This document shows positions 5,251 through 5,372 of a stretch of DNA of 5,372 bases, piece by piece. Below the pieces are notes generated by a model. That model worked only from the letters and a program-made list of their open reading frames with translations, did not search any database and was not told where the DNA came from. Each line of letters opens with the position of its first letter. Within the stretch, counting starts at the first letter, position 1. The stretch spans positions 1 through 5,372 of the forward strand of contig DAOUVH010000098.1 of NCBI GenBank assembly GCA_030667725.1, given 5' to 3'. Origin of the DNA: Candidatus Cloacimonadota bacterium. Lineage in GTDB: Bacteria > Cloacimonadota > Cloacimonadia > Cloacimonadales > TCS61. The translations under genes were made by a program, and so were the position numbers.

Positions 5251-5372
5251 TGCCACTAACAAGCGTGTCTGCGGGTAGGTTAGTTGGTGTTCTTCGTCTG
5301 AATCTTACGATTCAAACAGCTGGTCGGTTTGTTTTGGGCGTGATCGTTCCGATCCCGCCGCACACGCAAAAC
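5251..5372. repeat. GC-rich palindromic element downstream of the secreted-protein gene, cut by the window edge
   Basis: The element begins TGCCACTAACAAGCGTGT seven bases after the stop codon. GCGTGT (5263-5268) and GCGGG (5271-5275) pair with ACACGC (5362-5367) and CCCGC (5354-5358), leaving CT opposite CGC unpaired. Internal hairpins are TGAATC/GATTCA (5299-5314) and GATCG/CGATC (5342-5354). By hand count it is about 52% G+C. Its first nine bases are the reverse complement of TTAGTGGCA, the end of the upstream element. Its last 12 bases, CACACGCAAAAC, match CACACGCAACAC (3766-3777) of the upstream element at 11 positions, in the same orientation. If the copies are homologous, the element should continue past the edge to a TTAGTGGCA-like end. 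Confidence 0.6.

Overview
The window is an AT-rich stretch (roughly one third G+C) from a Gram-negative, probably anaerobic bacterium. The best clue to its identity is the last protein. It has a Sec signal peptide, seven propeller-type repeats and a C-terminal tail with an NYPNPFNPSTTI motif. Tails of this type are used as type IX secretion sorting signals and are abundant in Cloacimonadota, Ignavibacteria, Marinimicrobia and related FCB-group lineages. Cloacimonadota is my best guess; this is an inference from style and composition, not a proven assignment.

Layout. Positions 1-3306 hold five genes, all on the minus strand, read from right to left. First comes a polytopic NapH-like 4Fe-4S membrane protein (2506-3306). 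Next is a membrane-anchored or exported ferredoxin-like protein (1922-2452), followed by an M42-family metallo-aminopeptidase (802-1872). A TetR-family repressor follows with its own promoter and operator (99-707). Last is the first 26 codons of an exported protein that runs off the left edge (1-80), possibly a TolC-type efflux component controlled by the repressor. The two Fe-S proteins look like one electron-transfer module at the membrane. The peptidase may share their transcript, but its function is not obviously linked.

Positions 3307-3818 hold no convincing gene. The left half carries a possible promoter for the Fe-S operon, a perfect 16-bp inverted repeat, and three evenly spaced TGTATACA palindromes. 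The right half (about 3631-3800) jumps to about half G+C and is packed with overlapping inverted repeats. On the plus strand, 3819-5243 encodes the secreted propeller protein. It starts 20 bases after one GC-rich palindromic element ends, and it stops 7 bases before a second, related element begins (5251 to the right edge).

The most interesting feature is that gene-plus-repeats arrangement. One AT-rich secreted-protein gene is tightly packed between two related, same-orientation, GC-rich imperfect palindromes with TGCCACTAA/TTAGTGGCA ends and extrahelical bases. This resembles an integron-type gene cassette or another repeat-bounded mobile unit, although the canonical attC core triplets are only partly present. 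A second point of interest is the ferredoxin, whose second cluster motif is C-x-x-D-x-x-C with an unusual spacing to the last cysteine and whose N-terminus suggests export.
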